NCBI GenBank assembly: GCA_035527455.1
Contig: DATLAN010000586.1
Location: 1-19,215 of the forward strand
Origin: DATLAN01 sp035527455
Lineage (GTDB): Bacteria; Planctomycetota; Planctomycetia; Pirellulales; Thermoguttaceae
DNA length: 19,215 bases
Direction: 5' to 3'
The position numbers were made by a program, and so were the translations under genes. The notes beneath the pieces are model-generated. The model was not told the DNA's origin. It saw only the letters and a list, made by a program, of their open reading frames with translations, and did no database searches. This document shows positions 5,519-13,265 of this stretch, piece by piece. How positions within the stretch are numbered: the first letter of the stretch is position 1; every line of letters starts with the position of its first letter.

Positions 5519-7717
5519 ATGAGTCAGACCCAAACGGTTCCCGGCGGAATAGTTCGAACTATTGGCCCCACAGGACTTATGGCCGGGACTCTGTACGAGA
5601 AGTGCGTTGCGTTGGCCCGGAATCTGTGGTGGAGCTGGCACCCGGAGGTCATCAACCTCTTCCGCGAGCTGGATCCGATCCGCTGGCGGCAGTTGGACCA
5701 CAGCCCGATTGCGCTGCTTTCGGAATTCACACCCGAGCGTTTGGAGATGCGGGCGGCCGAATTGGTGCTTTATAGTCGCATCAACCACGCCTACCGGCGA
5801 CTGAAGGAGTACGTGACTGAAACCCCCTTGTGGGGAAAAACGCACTCCGGGGTATTAGGGTCCAAGCCGGTCGCCTACTTCTCGCTGGAATTCGGTGTCC
5901 ACGAGTCGGTTCCTATCTACTCGGGTGGTTTGGGGGTCCTGTCGGGTGACCATATCAAGAGCGCCAGTGCTTTGGGGGTGCCATTGGTCGCCATCGGGCT
6001 GTTCTACGACCAGGGCTACTTCAAACAGCATCTCGACATCAACGGCTTGCAGCAGGAGGAGTACATCGACACGAAGGTCGAAAATCTCCCTATGGAGCCG
6101 GCCCGGAAACCCGACGGCCAGCCGCTTGCCGTCGAAATCCATACGCGAACCGGCAAGCTGTTGGCGAAGGTCTGGTTGATGCGCGTGGGGCGGGTCAACC
6201 TGTATTTGCTGGATTGCGACGTTCCGAGCAACAGCCCCGAGGACCGTGAGCTGACCGCCCGGCTCTACGGTGGAGACAATCGTACGCGGATCCGCCAGGA
6301 GTTGGTCTGCGGCGTGGGCGGTGTTCGGGCACTTCGGGAGTTGGGGATCACGCCGGGGGTCTATCACCTCAACGAAGGGCACAACGCCTTCGCTACCCTG
6401 GAGGCGATTCGGGAGCGGATGAAAGGCGACGGGATGAGTTTCGACAACGCGTTGCGCGACGTGGCTCAACACACGGTGTTCACGACCCATACGCCCGTCC
6501 CCGCCGGTCACGACCGCTTCGACGGTTCATTGATCGAGGAACACCTCGGCCCGCTCCGCGACGAGTTGGGGATCTCGTTCGAGCAACTCATGGGACTGGG
6601 TCGCGTCGAGCCGCAGAATCAGCAGGAGACCTTCTGCATGACCGTGTTGGGACTGAAACTCTCGCGAAAGGCCAACGCCGTGAGTAACCTCCACGGCCAC
6701 ATCTCCCGGCGGATGTGGGCCCATCTCTGGCCCTGGCGGGTCGAGGAGGAGATCCCGATCGGCCACATCACCAACGGCGTACACGTCCAAAGCTGGCTCG
6801 CCTGGCAGATGCAGAACCTCTACGACCGACACTTTCCGGCCCACTGGATGCAGAAGTTGGGAGAACCCGAAGTCTGGCGGGGAATCCACGACGTGGACCC
6901 GGGCGAATTGTGGGAAACGCATTATGCCCTGAAAAACCTGTTGTTGGCGTTCGTCCGCCGCCGAGTCAGCCGCCAATGCCGCCGCCGGGGCGAAAGCGAC
7001 GAGGCCGTCGAGGCCGCCCGGAATATCCTCGATCCGAATATCCTCACGCTGGGATTCAGCCGGCGGTTCGCCACCTACAAACGGGCCGACCTGATCCTGG
7101 CCGACATGGATCGGTTCGCCGCGATGGTCGGCGATCCGCACCGGCCGATCCAGTTGATCTTCGCCGGCAAGGCCCATCCGGCCGACGAACCGGGGAAACA
7201 GTTGATCCAGAAGATCGCCAACCTCCGTCACGATCCCCGCTTCGCCGGACGGGTCGCCTTCGTGGAAGACTACGAAATCAACGTCTGCCGGCACCTCGTG
7301 CAAGGAGTCGACGTCTGGCTGAACAATCCCCGCAGACCGCTGGAGGCCTCCGGCACCAGCGGCCAGAAGGCCGTGCTCAACGGTGCCCTGAACCTCTCGG
7401 TCCTCGACGGTTGGTGGGCGGAGGCCTTCGACGGAAGCAACGGATTCGGCATCGGCCGGGGGATCCAACACGTCGATCGGCAGATCACCGACCGGCGCGA
7501 CGGCGAGAACCTCTACCAAGCGCTGGAGAAAGAAGTTATTCCGCTGTACTACGACCGCGACGTGGACGGGCTGCCACGGCAGTGGATCAAACGGATGATG
7601 AACTCGATCAGTTCGCTGGCCTGGCGTTTCAGTGCCCACCGCATGGTGGCCGATTACGTTCAACACGCCTACCTGACCGCCGCCGGCGGAACGAGCTGCG
7701 ATATGAGCGTGCGGTGA
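5519..7717 (+). CDS. glgP: Alpha-glucan (glycogen/maltodextrin) phosphorylase, GT35
   Basis: A 732-residue cytoplasmic enzyme that releases glucose-1-phosphate from alpha-1,4-glucans using pyridoxal phosphate. The start is the ATG at 5519, with GGAG 10 bases upstream and a TATAAT box before it. The frame extends upstream, but that part overlaps the promoter. The N-terminus (LARNLWWSWHPE) is the DUF3417-type region of the shorter GT35 subgroup found in actinobacteria and Thermus, not the longer E. coli MalP/GlgP type. Active-site parts are visible: GGLGVLSGDH near residue 140, the HLNEGHNAF stretch, THTPVPAGHD, and the PLP segment EASGTSGQKAVLNGAL with the cofactor lysine at about residue 617. 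Seven bases separate its stop from the ATG of the quinone reductase, so the two are probably co-transcribed. No other glycogen gene is near. Confidence 0.95.
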   Translation: MSQTQTVPGGIVRTIGPTGLMAGTLYEKCVALARNLWWSWHPEVINLFRELDPIRWRQLDHSPIALLSEFTPERLEMRAAELVLYSRINHAYRRLKEYVTETPLWGKTHSGVLGSKPVAYFSLEFGVHESVPIYSGGLGVLSGDHIKSASALGVPLVAIGLFYDQGYFKQHLDINGLQQEEYIDTKVENLPMEPARKPDGQPLAVEIHTRTGKLLAKVWLMRVGRVNLYLLDCDVPSNSPEDRELTARLYGGDNRTRIRQELVCGVGGVRALRELGITPGVYHLNEGHNAFATLEAIRERMKGDGMSFDNALRDVAQHTVFTTHTPVPAGHDRFDGSLIEEHLGPLRDELGISFEQLMGLGRVEPQNQQETFCMTVLGLKLSRKANAVSNLHGHISRRMWAHLWPWRVEEEIPIGHITNGVHVQSWLAWQMQNLYDRHFPAHWMQKLGEPEVWRGIHDVDPGELWETHYALKNLLLAFVRRRVSRQCRRRGESDEAVEAARNILDPNILTLGFSRRFATYKRADLILADMDRFAAMVGDPHRPIQLIFAGKAHPADEPGKQLIQKIANLRHDPRFAGRVAFVEDYEINVCRHLVQGVDVWLNNPRRPLEASGTSGQKAVLNGALNLSVLDGWWAEAFDGSNGFGIGRGIQHVDRQITDRRDGENLYQALEKEVIPLYYDRDVDGLPRQWIKRMMNSISSLAWRFSAHRMVADYVQHAYLTAAGGTSCDMSVR

Positions 7718-7723
7718 GTGGCC

Positions 7724-8308
7724 ATGAAAATCTACGTGGTTATCGGACATCAGAAGAAGGGGAGTTTCTGTCACGCGATTGCCGAGACGGCAATCGAGGA
7801 ATTGAACGCCGCCGGGCACGAGGTCGTTTTTCACGACCTGTACGAAGAGAACTTCGATCCCATCCTCACGCACGAGGAAGTCACGAACCCGGCTGAACTC
7901 GATCCGGCTATCCGGCAACACGTCGAGGAAGTGCTCGCGGCGGACGGCTACGTCGTGGTCCACCCGAACTGGTGGGGCCAGCCGCCGGCAATCCTCCGCG
8001 GATGGCAGGACCGGGTCCTCCGCCAAGGATTCTGCTACAAGTTCGGGCCGCAGGGCGTGATCGGTCTTCTGGCCGGGAGACGGGCCCTGGTATTGACCAC
8101 CTCGAACACGCCACGCGAAGATGAGCTGCGGCTGTACGGCGATCCGCTGGAGAACCTCTGGAAGGCCTGCATCTTCGGATTCTGCGGCGTCGAGGACTTC
8201 TATCGCCGCAACTTCGAGTCCATCATCCTCAGCACGCTCGAACAGCGCCGGGATTGGCTGCTCGAAGTCCGTGCCCTCGTGAAGCAGCGCTTTCCCGCCG
8301 AAAATTGA
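7724..8308 (+). CDS. NAD(P)H:quinone reductase-like flavodoxin-fold protein
   Basis: A 194-residue soluble FMN or FAD protein of the Flavodoxin_2 family (NQO1/MdaB/KefF-like). It opens with a beta-strand and nucleotide loop, MKIYVVIGHQKKGSF. The characteristic HPNWWGQPPAILRGWQDRV segment (residues 80-98) matches the flavin and dimer motif of quinone reductases. A TTSNTP loop (125-130) contacts the flavin ring in the family. The expected reaction is two-electron reduction of quinones by NAD(P)H. A GTG at 7718 is an alternative start; I prefer the ATG at 7724 because the fold begins there. It lies 7 bases from the glgP stop without an obvious ribosome site of its own, suggesting translational coupling. 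The metabolic link to glycogen use is unclear. Confidence 0.85.
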   Translation: MKIYVVIGHQKKGSFCHAIAETAIEELNAAGHEVVFHDLYEENFDPILTHEEVTNPAELDPAIRQHVEEVLAADGYVVVHPNWWGQPPAILRGWQDRVLRQGFCYKFGPQGVIGLLAGRRALVLTTSNTPREDELRLYGDPLENLWKACIFGFCGVEDFYRRNFESIILSTLEQRRDWLLEVRALVKQRFPAEN

Positions 8309-8387
8309 GCGAACGACGCCTCGGTCCGCTGTCCGGGCATGCCGCCTTGTGGGTGGAATGAAGGTAGCCGGTCACGGTATCTCCATC

Positions 8388-8416
8388 TTGACATTCATGC
8401 GCGCGCCGGTTAAGAT
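8388..8416 (+). promoter_or_regulatory. Strong sigma70 promoter of the metalloprotease gene
   Basis: A perfect TTGACA (8388-8393), a 17-base spacer and TAAGAT (8411-8416) give a start near 8423. This leaves a leader of about 214 bases. The same TAAGAT -10 is used by the candidate 6S RNA promoter. Confidence 0.7.
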
Positions 8417-8423
8417 AGCGTCA

Positions 8424-8636
8424 GGATTATTGTGTGTCGTTCCGCATTTTCCGTCTTTTCCAAATACCGAGAATCCTACGGAATTTCACGTCTGTCTTGC
8501 TTGACCGCCGTGCGATCGGATTCCCTCGAGGGTGGAGAGCCTTCGAGATGCCGGGTTTGTTGGCGCTATAGCCTCGAGGATGCGGCCGTTCGGCCCTCTC
8601 GGGTATGAAGAAGCCCGACACCGAAAGGAGTTCTGG
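8424..8636 (+). other. Long 5' leader of the metalloprotease gene
   Basis: The 213 bases between the promoter and the ATG hold no credible gene. There is a hairpin with an 8-bp stem (one G-T pair) at 8525-8547, CTCGAGGG pairing with CCTTCGAG, and a smaller one, TCGGG/CCCGA, shortly before the ribosome site. I do not recognise a known riboswitch. The 79 bases between the reductase stop and the promoter show nothing clear. Confidence 0.4.
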
Positions 8637-11600
8637 ATGAAAACGCCGCCTGCTGGTCGCTGCAGTCGCTCGCCCCTTTCCGGCGAGCGAACCTTTTCCA
8701 GCGGCCTGCTGGGCGTCTTCGGTCCGAGGAAACTTCTCTTGGAGCGGCTCGAAGCGCGGGACCTGTTGAGCGCCGGAGTGACCGGAAGCGGCCAGGAGCC
8801 TTCGCTGTGGCTTTCCGGCTTCGATTCGGCCGAAGTCGAAGACGCCGCGCCGGCGACCGACTTCTTTGCAGACGTTTGGAACGACACCCTGTCCGGCGCC
8901 GCGGAGCCCGCGCAGCCAAAGCCGGCATCCGGAGCCGAGGAGCCTCTCGAAGCCGACGGGGATCTGGCGCCGTACCCGTTGGAGGAGACCTTCTTCCTGC
9001 ACAGCAGTCCGGGCTCCTTGAAGACCATCCACCTCGACTTCGACGGTCATACCACCTCGGGGACGGTTTGGAACACGAAATACACCGGCGGCAACTCCTT
9101 TACGACGGAACCTTACAGTTTCGAAGGCGACAGCAGCTTCTCCGACGCCGAGTTGGAACGGATCCAGAGAATCTGGGAACGGGTCGCAGAGGACTTCATC
9201 CCCTTCGACGTGAACGTGACCACGGAAGATCCCGGCGAGGCCGCGCTGAAGAAGTTCGGATGGCGCGACGAAGAATGGGGCATTCGCGTGGTGATCGGCG
9301 GAGATAACGACGATTGGTACCTCGGCAGCGGCGGCGGAATCGCCTACGTGGATTCGTTCGACTGGAGTACCGACACGCCGTGCTTCATCTTCGCGAAGGA
9401 ACTGGGCAACGGCCGCGAAAACTACACCGCCGAAGCCAGTTCGCACGAAGTGGGCCACACCCTGGGGCTCGAGCACGACGGGACGATCCCTCCCCCGGGG
9501 ACGCCCGCCGATCAATTGCCGAATTACGAGTACTACACCGGCCACGGCAGCGGGACGACCGGCTGGGCGCCGATCATGGGGGCCGGCTATTACAAGACCG
9601 TGGTGCAGTGGAGCCGGGGCGAGTATGACGAAGCCAGCAATACGGAAGACGATCTGGCCATCATCACCACTCACAACGGCTTCGGGTACCGCCCGGACGA
9701 CCACGGCAGCAGCATGGCCAGTGCCGGCGCCCTGAGGGACGGCTTCGGGACCACCGTGGTTTCCGCCGCGGGCATCATCGAGCGGAACACGGACCTCGAC
9801 TACTTCTCGTTCAGCATCAACGTCAGCGGCACGCTCCAATTGGACGTCGATCCCTTCCACCGGAGCCCCAATCTCGACGTCTTGGCCAAGCTCTACGACT
9901 CCGGCGGCAGTGTGATCGCCAGCAGCAACCCGACTACTGCGTTGGATGCCAGTTTCAGCCTGGACCTTTCCGCCGGCGACTATTATCTTTCGGTCGAAGG
10001 CACGGGCAAGGGGACTCCCAGCGACGGTTACAGCGATTACGGCAGCCTCGGACAGTACACGATCACGGGAACGATCCGAGACAAGGTTTCCTGGGACGGC
10101 GGCCCCGCCGGGACGGGTACGCTCTGGCACGTTCCGGAGAACTGGTTGGGCGACGCGCTGCCGGGGCCGGACGACGACGTGGTCATCGGCGCGGCGTTTG
10201 CCGGAACGACCATTTCCGTGACCGGCGACGTGGCCGTCAACTCGCTCACCGGCGAAGCGGCCATCTCGATCTCGTCCACGACGTTCTCGATCGCCGACGA
10301 CACCGTCGTCGGTCATGCCCTGACGCTTCACGACGCCACCTTGACCATCGGCGGCACCTTGACCAATGCCGCGGGAAACACGCTCACCCTGATCGGGAGC
10401 ACGATCAACGCCGACGTGGTCAACGAAGGTATCCTGTTGGCAATGTACGCCGGCGACCAGTCGGTCGAGAGCACCAATCGGATCGAAGGGTCCTTTCTCA
10501 ATGGGCAGGCCGCGACGTTGCGCGTGCTGCCGGTCAACACGAACACGTCGGTGTCGGCCGTCACGACCGTGACGGTGGAGTTCAGCCAGGGGATCGTCAA
10601 CCACGGCACGATCGAATTGAACCAGTCGGCCGTCGCCGGGAGCGGTCACGCCGTGGTGCGGGTCGCCGACACGCTGGTCAACGAGCCGACCGGGCAGATC
10701 GTCGTCTTGCCGGGCAGCGGCAACGTGCCGGGCTCGCGTGCCCTGGAGGCCGAACTGAACAACCGGGGCACGCTCCGAGTTCTGCAGGGGCTTTCCGTCA
10801 GCAAGACCGACGCCCTGCACTCCAACAGCGGGACGATCGAAGTAGCCGACGGTCAGACGTTGACGGTCGACGGCGGGACGCAAGGGTTCAACAACACGGG
10901 CGTTCTGCGCGTCGGCAACGGTGCGACGATCGACCTCCGCGGCACTCTGAGAATCGACGAAGCGGGAATCCTCGACAGCCAACCCCTTGGCGAAATCCGG
11001 GTCGGGGGCGATCTGGTCGGCAACGGCACCAACGCCGCCCAGTTCGCGTCCGGAGGCGCCGTGCAATTGGGCACAGCCGACGGCCCGGCCTCTTTCCAGT
11101 TGCTGGAAGTCATGGGCGAAGACCTGGGCAACGTCGAGGAAGGTTTCTCGGGGAACTTCGCGCACGGATCGCTCCGGCTGGAAAACACCTCGGTCGAGCT
11201 GGTCGACTTCGAGGACAATTCCTCCGGACTGGCCCCCGAAGCGCTGTACCTCGATACCCTGATCGTGCCCGCCGGAACCACGCTGGTTCTCAACGGGCTG
11301 AACGTCTACGCCCGGACCGCGCAAATCGAGGGAACGGTCGTCGGCACGGTGCAGGTGATCGGCGTGCCTCTGGCCGAGGTGGTCGGCCGGCACATCTTCT
11401 ACAACCATTCCTCGTTCGACGGGAACGATCCGGCGCCCGGCGCGACCGACGACCAGGCCGTCGCCGCCGACAAGGCAGCCTTGCGATCGGGTGCCGTGGC
11501 GAGCTTCGCCAACTACACGAGCTACAGCCGGGGAATCAACGGGATCATGGTCGACGTCGGCGGCCTCTCGGCCGATTACACGCCCACCGCCGCCGACTTC

Positions 11601-12206
11601 CAGTTCCTGGTGGGCAATAGCGAGGAGGCCGGCGATTGGCTGCCGGCCCCCGATCCGGCTACCGTGGATCTTCGCCGGGGTGCGGGTGTCGGCGGTTCCG
11701 ACCGGATCACGATCACTTGGAACGACCATGCCATCCGCAACGAGTGGCTGGAGGTGACCGTGCTGGCGGCCGGCACGGGGCTGGTCGGCGACGATGTCTT
11801 CTACTTCGGCAACGCGGTAGCCGAGGCGGGAAACCTGGCCTCCAATACCCAGGTCACCACGATCGATCTGCTGCTGGCCCGGAATAATCCGAGAACGCTG
11901 TTGAACCCGGCGGGAATCGACTTCCCCTACGACTTCAACCGCGACCAGCGTGTCAACGCCACGGACGTGCTACTGGCCCGAAACAACCAGACGAGCTTCG
12001 GCAGCGCCCTGAAGCTGTTCGATCTGTCGAACCCGCCGGAAGGGGGAACCCCGTCGCCGGCCCAGGAGTCTTCATTGCCGGCGGATTGGCCGGTCGGGCT
12101 GGATTGGCTCTATAATTTCGATGGGGATGATGGGCAGCGCCACCCGGCCGAGGAGACGAGGGTGGCGCCGGAAGCGGCCGACGAGTTGCTGGACGCTTGG
12201 GTGTGA
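8637..12206 (+). CDS. Large secreted zinc metalloprotease with PPC, beta-repeat and dockerin-like parts
   Basis: A 1189-residue extracellular protein. The ATG at 8637 has AAGGAG 7 bases upstream. Residues about 30-45 (KLLLERLEARDLLSAG) form the N-terminal motif seen on many large exported planctomycete proteins. The protease domain carries HEVGHTLGLEH, with zinc ligands His270, His274 and His280 and catalytic Glu271. A Met-turn-like WAPIMGAG follows at Met314, so it is a metzincin. Residues about 375-478 resemble a bacterial pre-peptidase C-terminal domain (DLDYFSFSINVSGTLQLDV ... GDYYLSVEG). A long Thr/Asn/Gly-rich beta-repeat region of tag-along units (NNRGTLRVL, NNTGVLRVG, NHGTIELN) runs to about residue 900. 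Near residues 1069-1120 two dockerin-like units end in LLLARNN (TIDLLLARNN, FNRDQRVNATDVLLARNN). The tail after these is low complexity. The substrate is unknown. Confidence 0.9.
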   Translation: MKTPPAGRCSRSPLSGERTFSSGLLGVFGPRKLLLERLEARDLLSAGVTGSGQEPSLWLSGFDSAEVEDAAPATDFFADVWNDTLSGAAEPAQPKPASGAEEPLEADGDLAPYPLEETFFLHSSPGSLKTIHLDFDGHTTSGTVWNTKYTGGNSFTTEPYSFEGDSSFSDAELERIQRIWERVAEDFIPFDVNVTTEDPGEAALKKFGWRDEEWGIRVVIGGDNDDWYLGSGGGIAYVDSFDWSTDTPCFIFAKELGNGRENYTAEASSHEVGHTLGLEHDGTIPPPGTPADQLPNYEYYTGHGSGTTGWAPIMGAGYYKTVVQWSRGEYDEASNTEDDLAIITTHNGFGYRPDDHGSSMASAGALRDGFGTTVVSAAGIIERNTDLDYFSFSINVSGTLQLDVDPFHRSPNLDVLAKLYDSGGSVIASSNPTTALDASFSLDLSAGDYYLSVEGTGKGTPSDGYSDYGSLGQYTITGTIRDKVSWDGGPAGTGTLWHVPENWLGDALPGPDDDVVIGAAFAGTTISVTGDVAVNSLTGEAAISISSTTFSIADDTVVGHALTLHDATLTIGGTLTNAAGNTLTLIGSTINADVVNEGILLAMYAGDQSVESTNRIEGSFLNGQAATLRVLPVNTNTSVSAVTTVTVEFSQGIVNHGTIELNQSAVAGSGHAVVRVADTLVNEPTGQIVVLPGSGNVPGSRALEAELNNRGTLRVLQGLSVSKTDALHSNSGTIEVADGQTLTVDGGTQGFNNTGVLRVGNGATIDLRGTLRIDEAGILDSQPLGEIRVGGDLVGNGTNAAQFASGGAVQLGTADGPASFQLLEVMGEDLGNVEEGFSGNFAHGSLRLENTSVELVDFEDNSSGLAPEALYLDTLIVPAGTTLVLNGLNVYARTAQIEGTVVGTVQVIGVPLAEVVGRHIFYNHSSFDGNDPAPGATDDQAVAADKAALRSGAVASFANYTSYSRGINGIMVDVGGLSADYTPTAADFQFLVGNSEEAGDWLPAPDPATVDLRRGAGVGGSDRITITWNDHAIRNEWLEVTVLAAGTGLVGDDVFYFGNAVAEAGNLASNTQVTTIDLLLARNNPRTLLNPAGIDFPYDFNRDQRVNATDVLLARNNQTSFGSALKLFDLSNPPEGGTPSPAQESSLPADWPVGLDWLYNFDGDDGQRHPAEETRVAPEAADELLDAWV

Positions 12207-12217
12207 CCTCATTGCCA

Positions 12218-12286
12218 GCCGGATTCGCAAGAATTCGGCCGTAGCGCGGTTTCGCGCGGAGAGGTCCGAATTCTTGCGAATCCGGC
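12218..12286. repeat. GCAA-loop palindrome, copy 1
   Basis: Perfect 21-bp inverted arms lie at 12218-12238 and 12266-12286, with GCGCG-GTTT-CGCGC nested between them. Each arm is itself nearly self-complementary (CCGGATTC-GCAA-GAATTCGG). It starts 12 bases after the metalloprotease stop and could end transcription or stabilise the mRNA end, but no T-run follows. A related element lies at 17540-17607. Confidence 0.8.
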
Positions 12287-12373
12287 TACAAATTGGGTTG
12301 CGCTTTCGACGAGAACTCGCCTCTGCCTTCGTTCGGTCATAGCCGATCCGACGCAGCGCCGTTTGGAGGTGTC

Positions 12374-12787
12374 ATGTTTTCCCGCGATTTTCTCGCCGAT
12401 CTGATCGTCGTCGTGCATTGCGTCTACGTCGCGTTCGTGCTGGTCGGGATGGCGTTGATCCTGATCGGGATCGTTCGGCGGTGGAAGTGGGTGCGCAACT
12501 TCTGGTTCCGCGTCCTGCACTTCCTGGCGATCGCTTTCGTGGCGTTCGAGTCGCTCGGCCAGATCGTCTGCCCGCTGACGGACTGGGAGCGCGATCTTCG
12601 CGTGCTGGCCGGAGGGGAGGGGGATCCGCGGTCTTTCGTCGGCCGGTTGGTTCACGCTTTGATCTTCTACGACGCCCCGGCGTGGGCGTTCACGTTGTGC
12701 TACTGCGCGTTTGCGGCGGCTGTTTTGGCGACGCTTTGGTTGGCTCCGCCCCGATGGCCGTGGAAGCAGACGGCCAGAGAACCGTAA
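12374..12787 (+). CDS. DUF2784 family membrane protein
   Basis: A 137-residue integral membrane protein with about four hydrophobic segments: LIVVVHCVYVAFVLVGMALI near the N-terminus, the VLHFLAIAFVAFESLG region, a third around the LVHALIFYDAPAW part, and LCYCAFAAAVLATLWL near the end. The CPLTDWERDLR motif (about residue 60) after the second segment is the hallmark of DUF2784. The function of the family is unknown. The start chosen has GGAGGT 4 bases upstream; the frame is open further upstream, but that part overlaps the palindrome region. It is flanked by repeats on both sides, and no operon partner is apparent. Confidence 0.88.
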   Translation: MFSRDFLADLIVVVHCVYVAFVLVGMALILIGIVRRWKWVRNFWFRVLHFLAIAFVAFESLGQIVCPLTDWERDLRVLAGGEGDPRSFVGRLVHALIFYDAPAWAFTLCYCAFAAAVLATLWLAPPRWPWKQTAREP

Positions 12788-12800
12788 TAACCGACGCAAA

Positions 12801-12943
12801 GGTTCCGCGCAGTAATAACCCGTACCTTTTTCAGCGAGGGTGGCACGCCCTGAGGAACGAAGGGCGTGGAAAACCTGCCAAACCACGCCCTTCGTTCCTC
12901 AGGGCGTGCCACCCATTTGGACAAATTATTTCTGTGCGGAACC
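12801..12943. repeat. Palindromic repeat element, copy 2 (complete)
   Basis: The core has perfect 32-bp arms at 12838-12869 and 12883-12914 around a 13-base loop. Outer ends are also inverted: GGTTCCGCGCAGTAATAA at the left and TTATTTCTGTGCGGAACC at the right. This makes a roughly 143-bp element with no coding capacity. It begins 13 bases after the DUF2784 stop. The outer end sequence is also seen on the right of copy 3 and, in decayed form, on the right of copy 1. Confidence 0.9.
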
Positions 12944-13006
12944 AAACCGGCCCCGAATCGATCGCTCTCCCCTAGTTCGCGGGGTGCTGAGGCGCTATCG
13001 GGACCC

Positions 13007-13035
13007 TTGTCCGGAACGACGATTACTGATAAGAT
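13007..13035 (+). promoter_or_regulatory. Promoter of the 6S-like RNA
   Basis: TTGTCC (13007-13012), a 17-base spacer and TAAGAT (13030-13035) match the sigma70 pattern at 4 of 6 in both boxes. Initiation is predicted at about 13041-13043, at the base of the long hairpin. Confidence 0.5.
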
Positions 13036-13041
13036 AGTTTG

Positions 13042-13259
13042 CATGGTCCTCTACCATGTTCGTGCTGTTGATGTAACTTTTGGGGAGCCGATAAGATGCC
13101 CGTTGGGTGCCTGTGCTAAAGACGCTGGCCGCGTGTATAGCCGCTGACCGGTCCCAACCGGCGACGGATCACACAACCCGGGGTCCAGGCCACCCCCCTT
13201 GCAGTAACGGGCTCCCAGAAAAACACATCACCACGGCATTGCGGTGGAGGACCTTTTTT
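13042..13259 (+). ncRNA. ssrS: Candidate 6S RNA (long rod-shaped regulatory RNA)
   Basis: About 215 nt with no conserved protein frame. The 5' end GGTCCTCTACC (13045-13055) pairs with GGTGGAGGACC (13243-13253), 11 pairs with one G-U, directly before a T6 run at 13254-13259. Moving inward, GCTGT/ACGGC and TGATGT/ACATCA (13064-13074 with 13225-13237), TTTT/AAAA and GGGA/TCCC pair in order. Then come GCCCGTT/AACGGGC (13098-13104 with 13206-13212), GGGTG/CACCC and CCTG/CAGG. Unpaired 5' bases 13087-13097 and 3' bases 13196-13205 form a central bubble. The tip has GTGT/ACAC, CCG/CGG and a CCGGT-CCCA-ACCGG hairpin. Length, rod shape, central bubble and free 5' end fit 6S RNA, which binds housekeeping RNA polymerase by mimicking an open promoter. 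A riboswitch for larE is the main alternative. Confidence 0.6.
13254..13259 (+). terminator. T6 run closing the 6S-like RNA
   Basis: Six T residues directly follow the closing stem (CC at 13252-13253). This would act as an intrinsic terminator, although larE starts only 6 bases later, so some readthrough is expected. Confidence 0.5.
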
Positions 13260-13265
13260 CTTGCC

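Noticed and set aside
6527..8026. Minus-strand open frame of 499 codons
   Set aside because: It is antisense to glgP and the quinone reductase, both recognisable proteins.
8427..11729. Very long open frame on the minus strand, 1100 codons
   Set aside because: It lies antisense to the metalloprotease gene, has no recognisable motifs or ribosome site, and its composition is the Arg/Val/Asp-rich pattern expected of a shadow frame in GC-rich DNA.
12209..12886. Minus-strand open frame of 225 codons
   Set aside because: It runs through two palindromic repeats and antisense to the DUF2784 gene. The apparent FHALRSSGRA peptide is a translation of the repeat and recurs at every copy.
13107..13265. 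Upstream extension of larE by 53 codons
   Set aside because: The added residues do not resemble the LarE N-terminus and would overlap the structured RNA. The ATG at 13266 fits the family.
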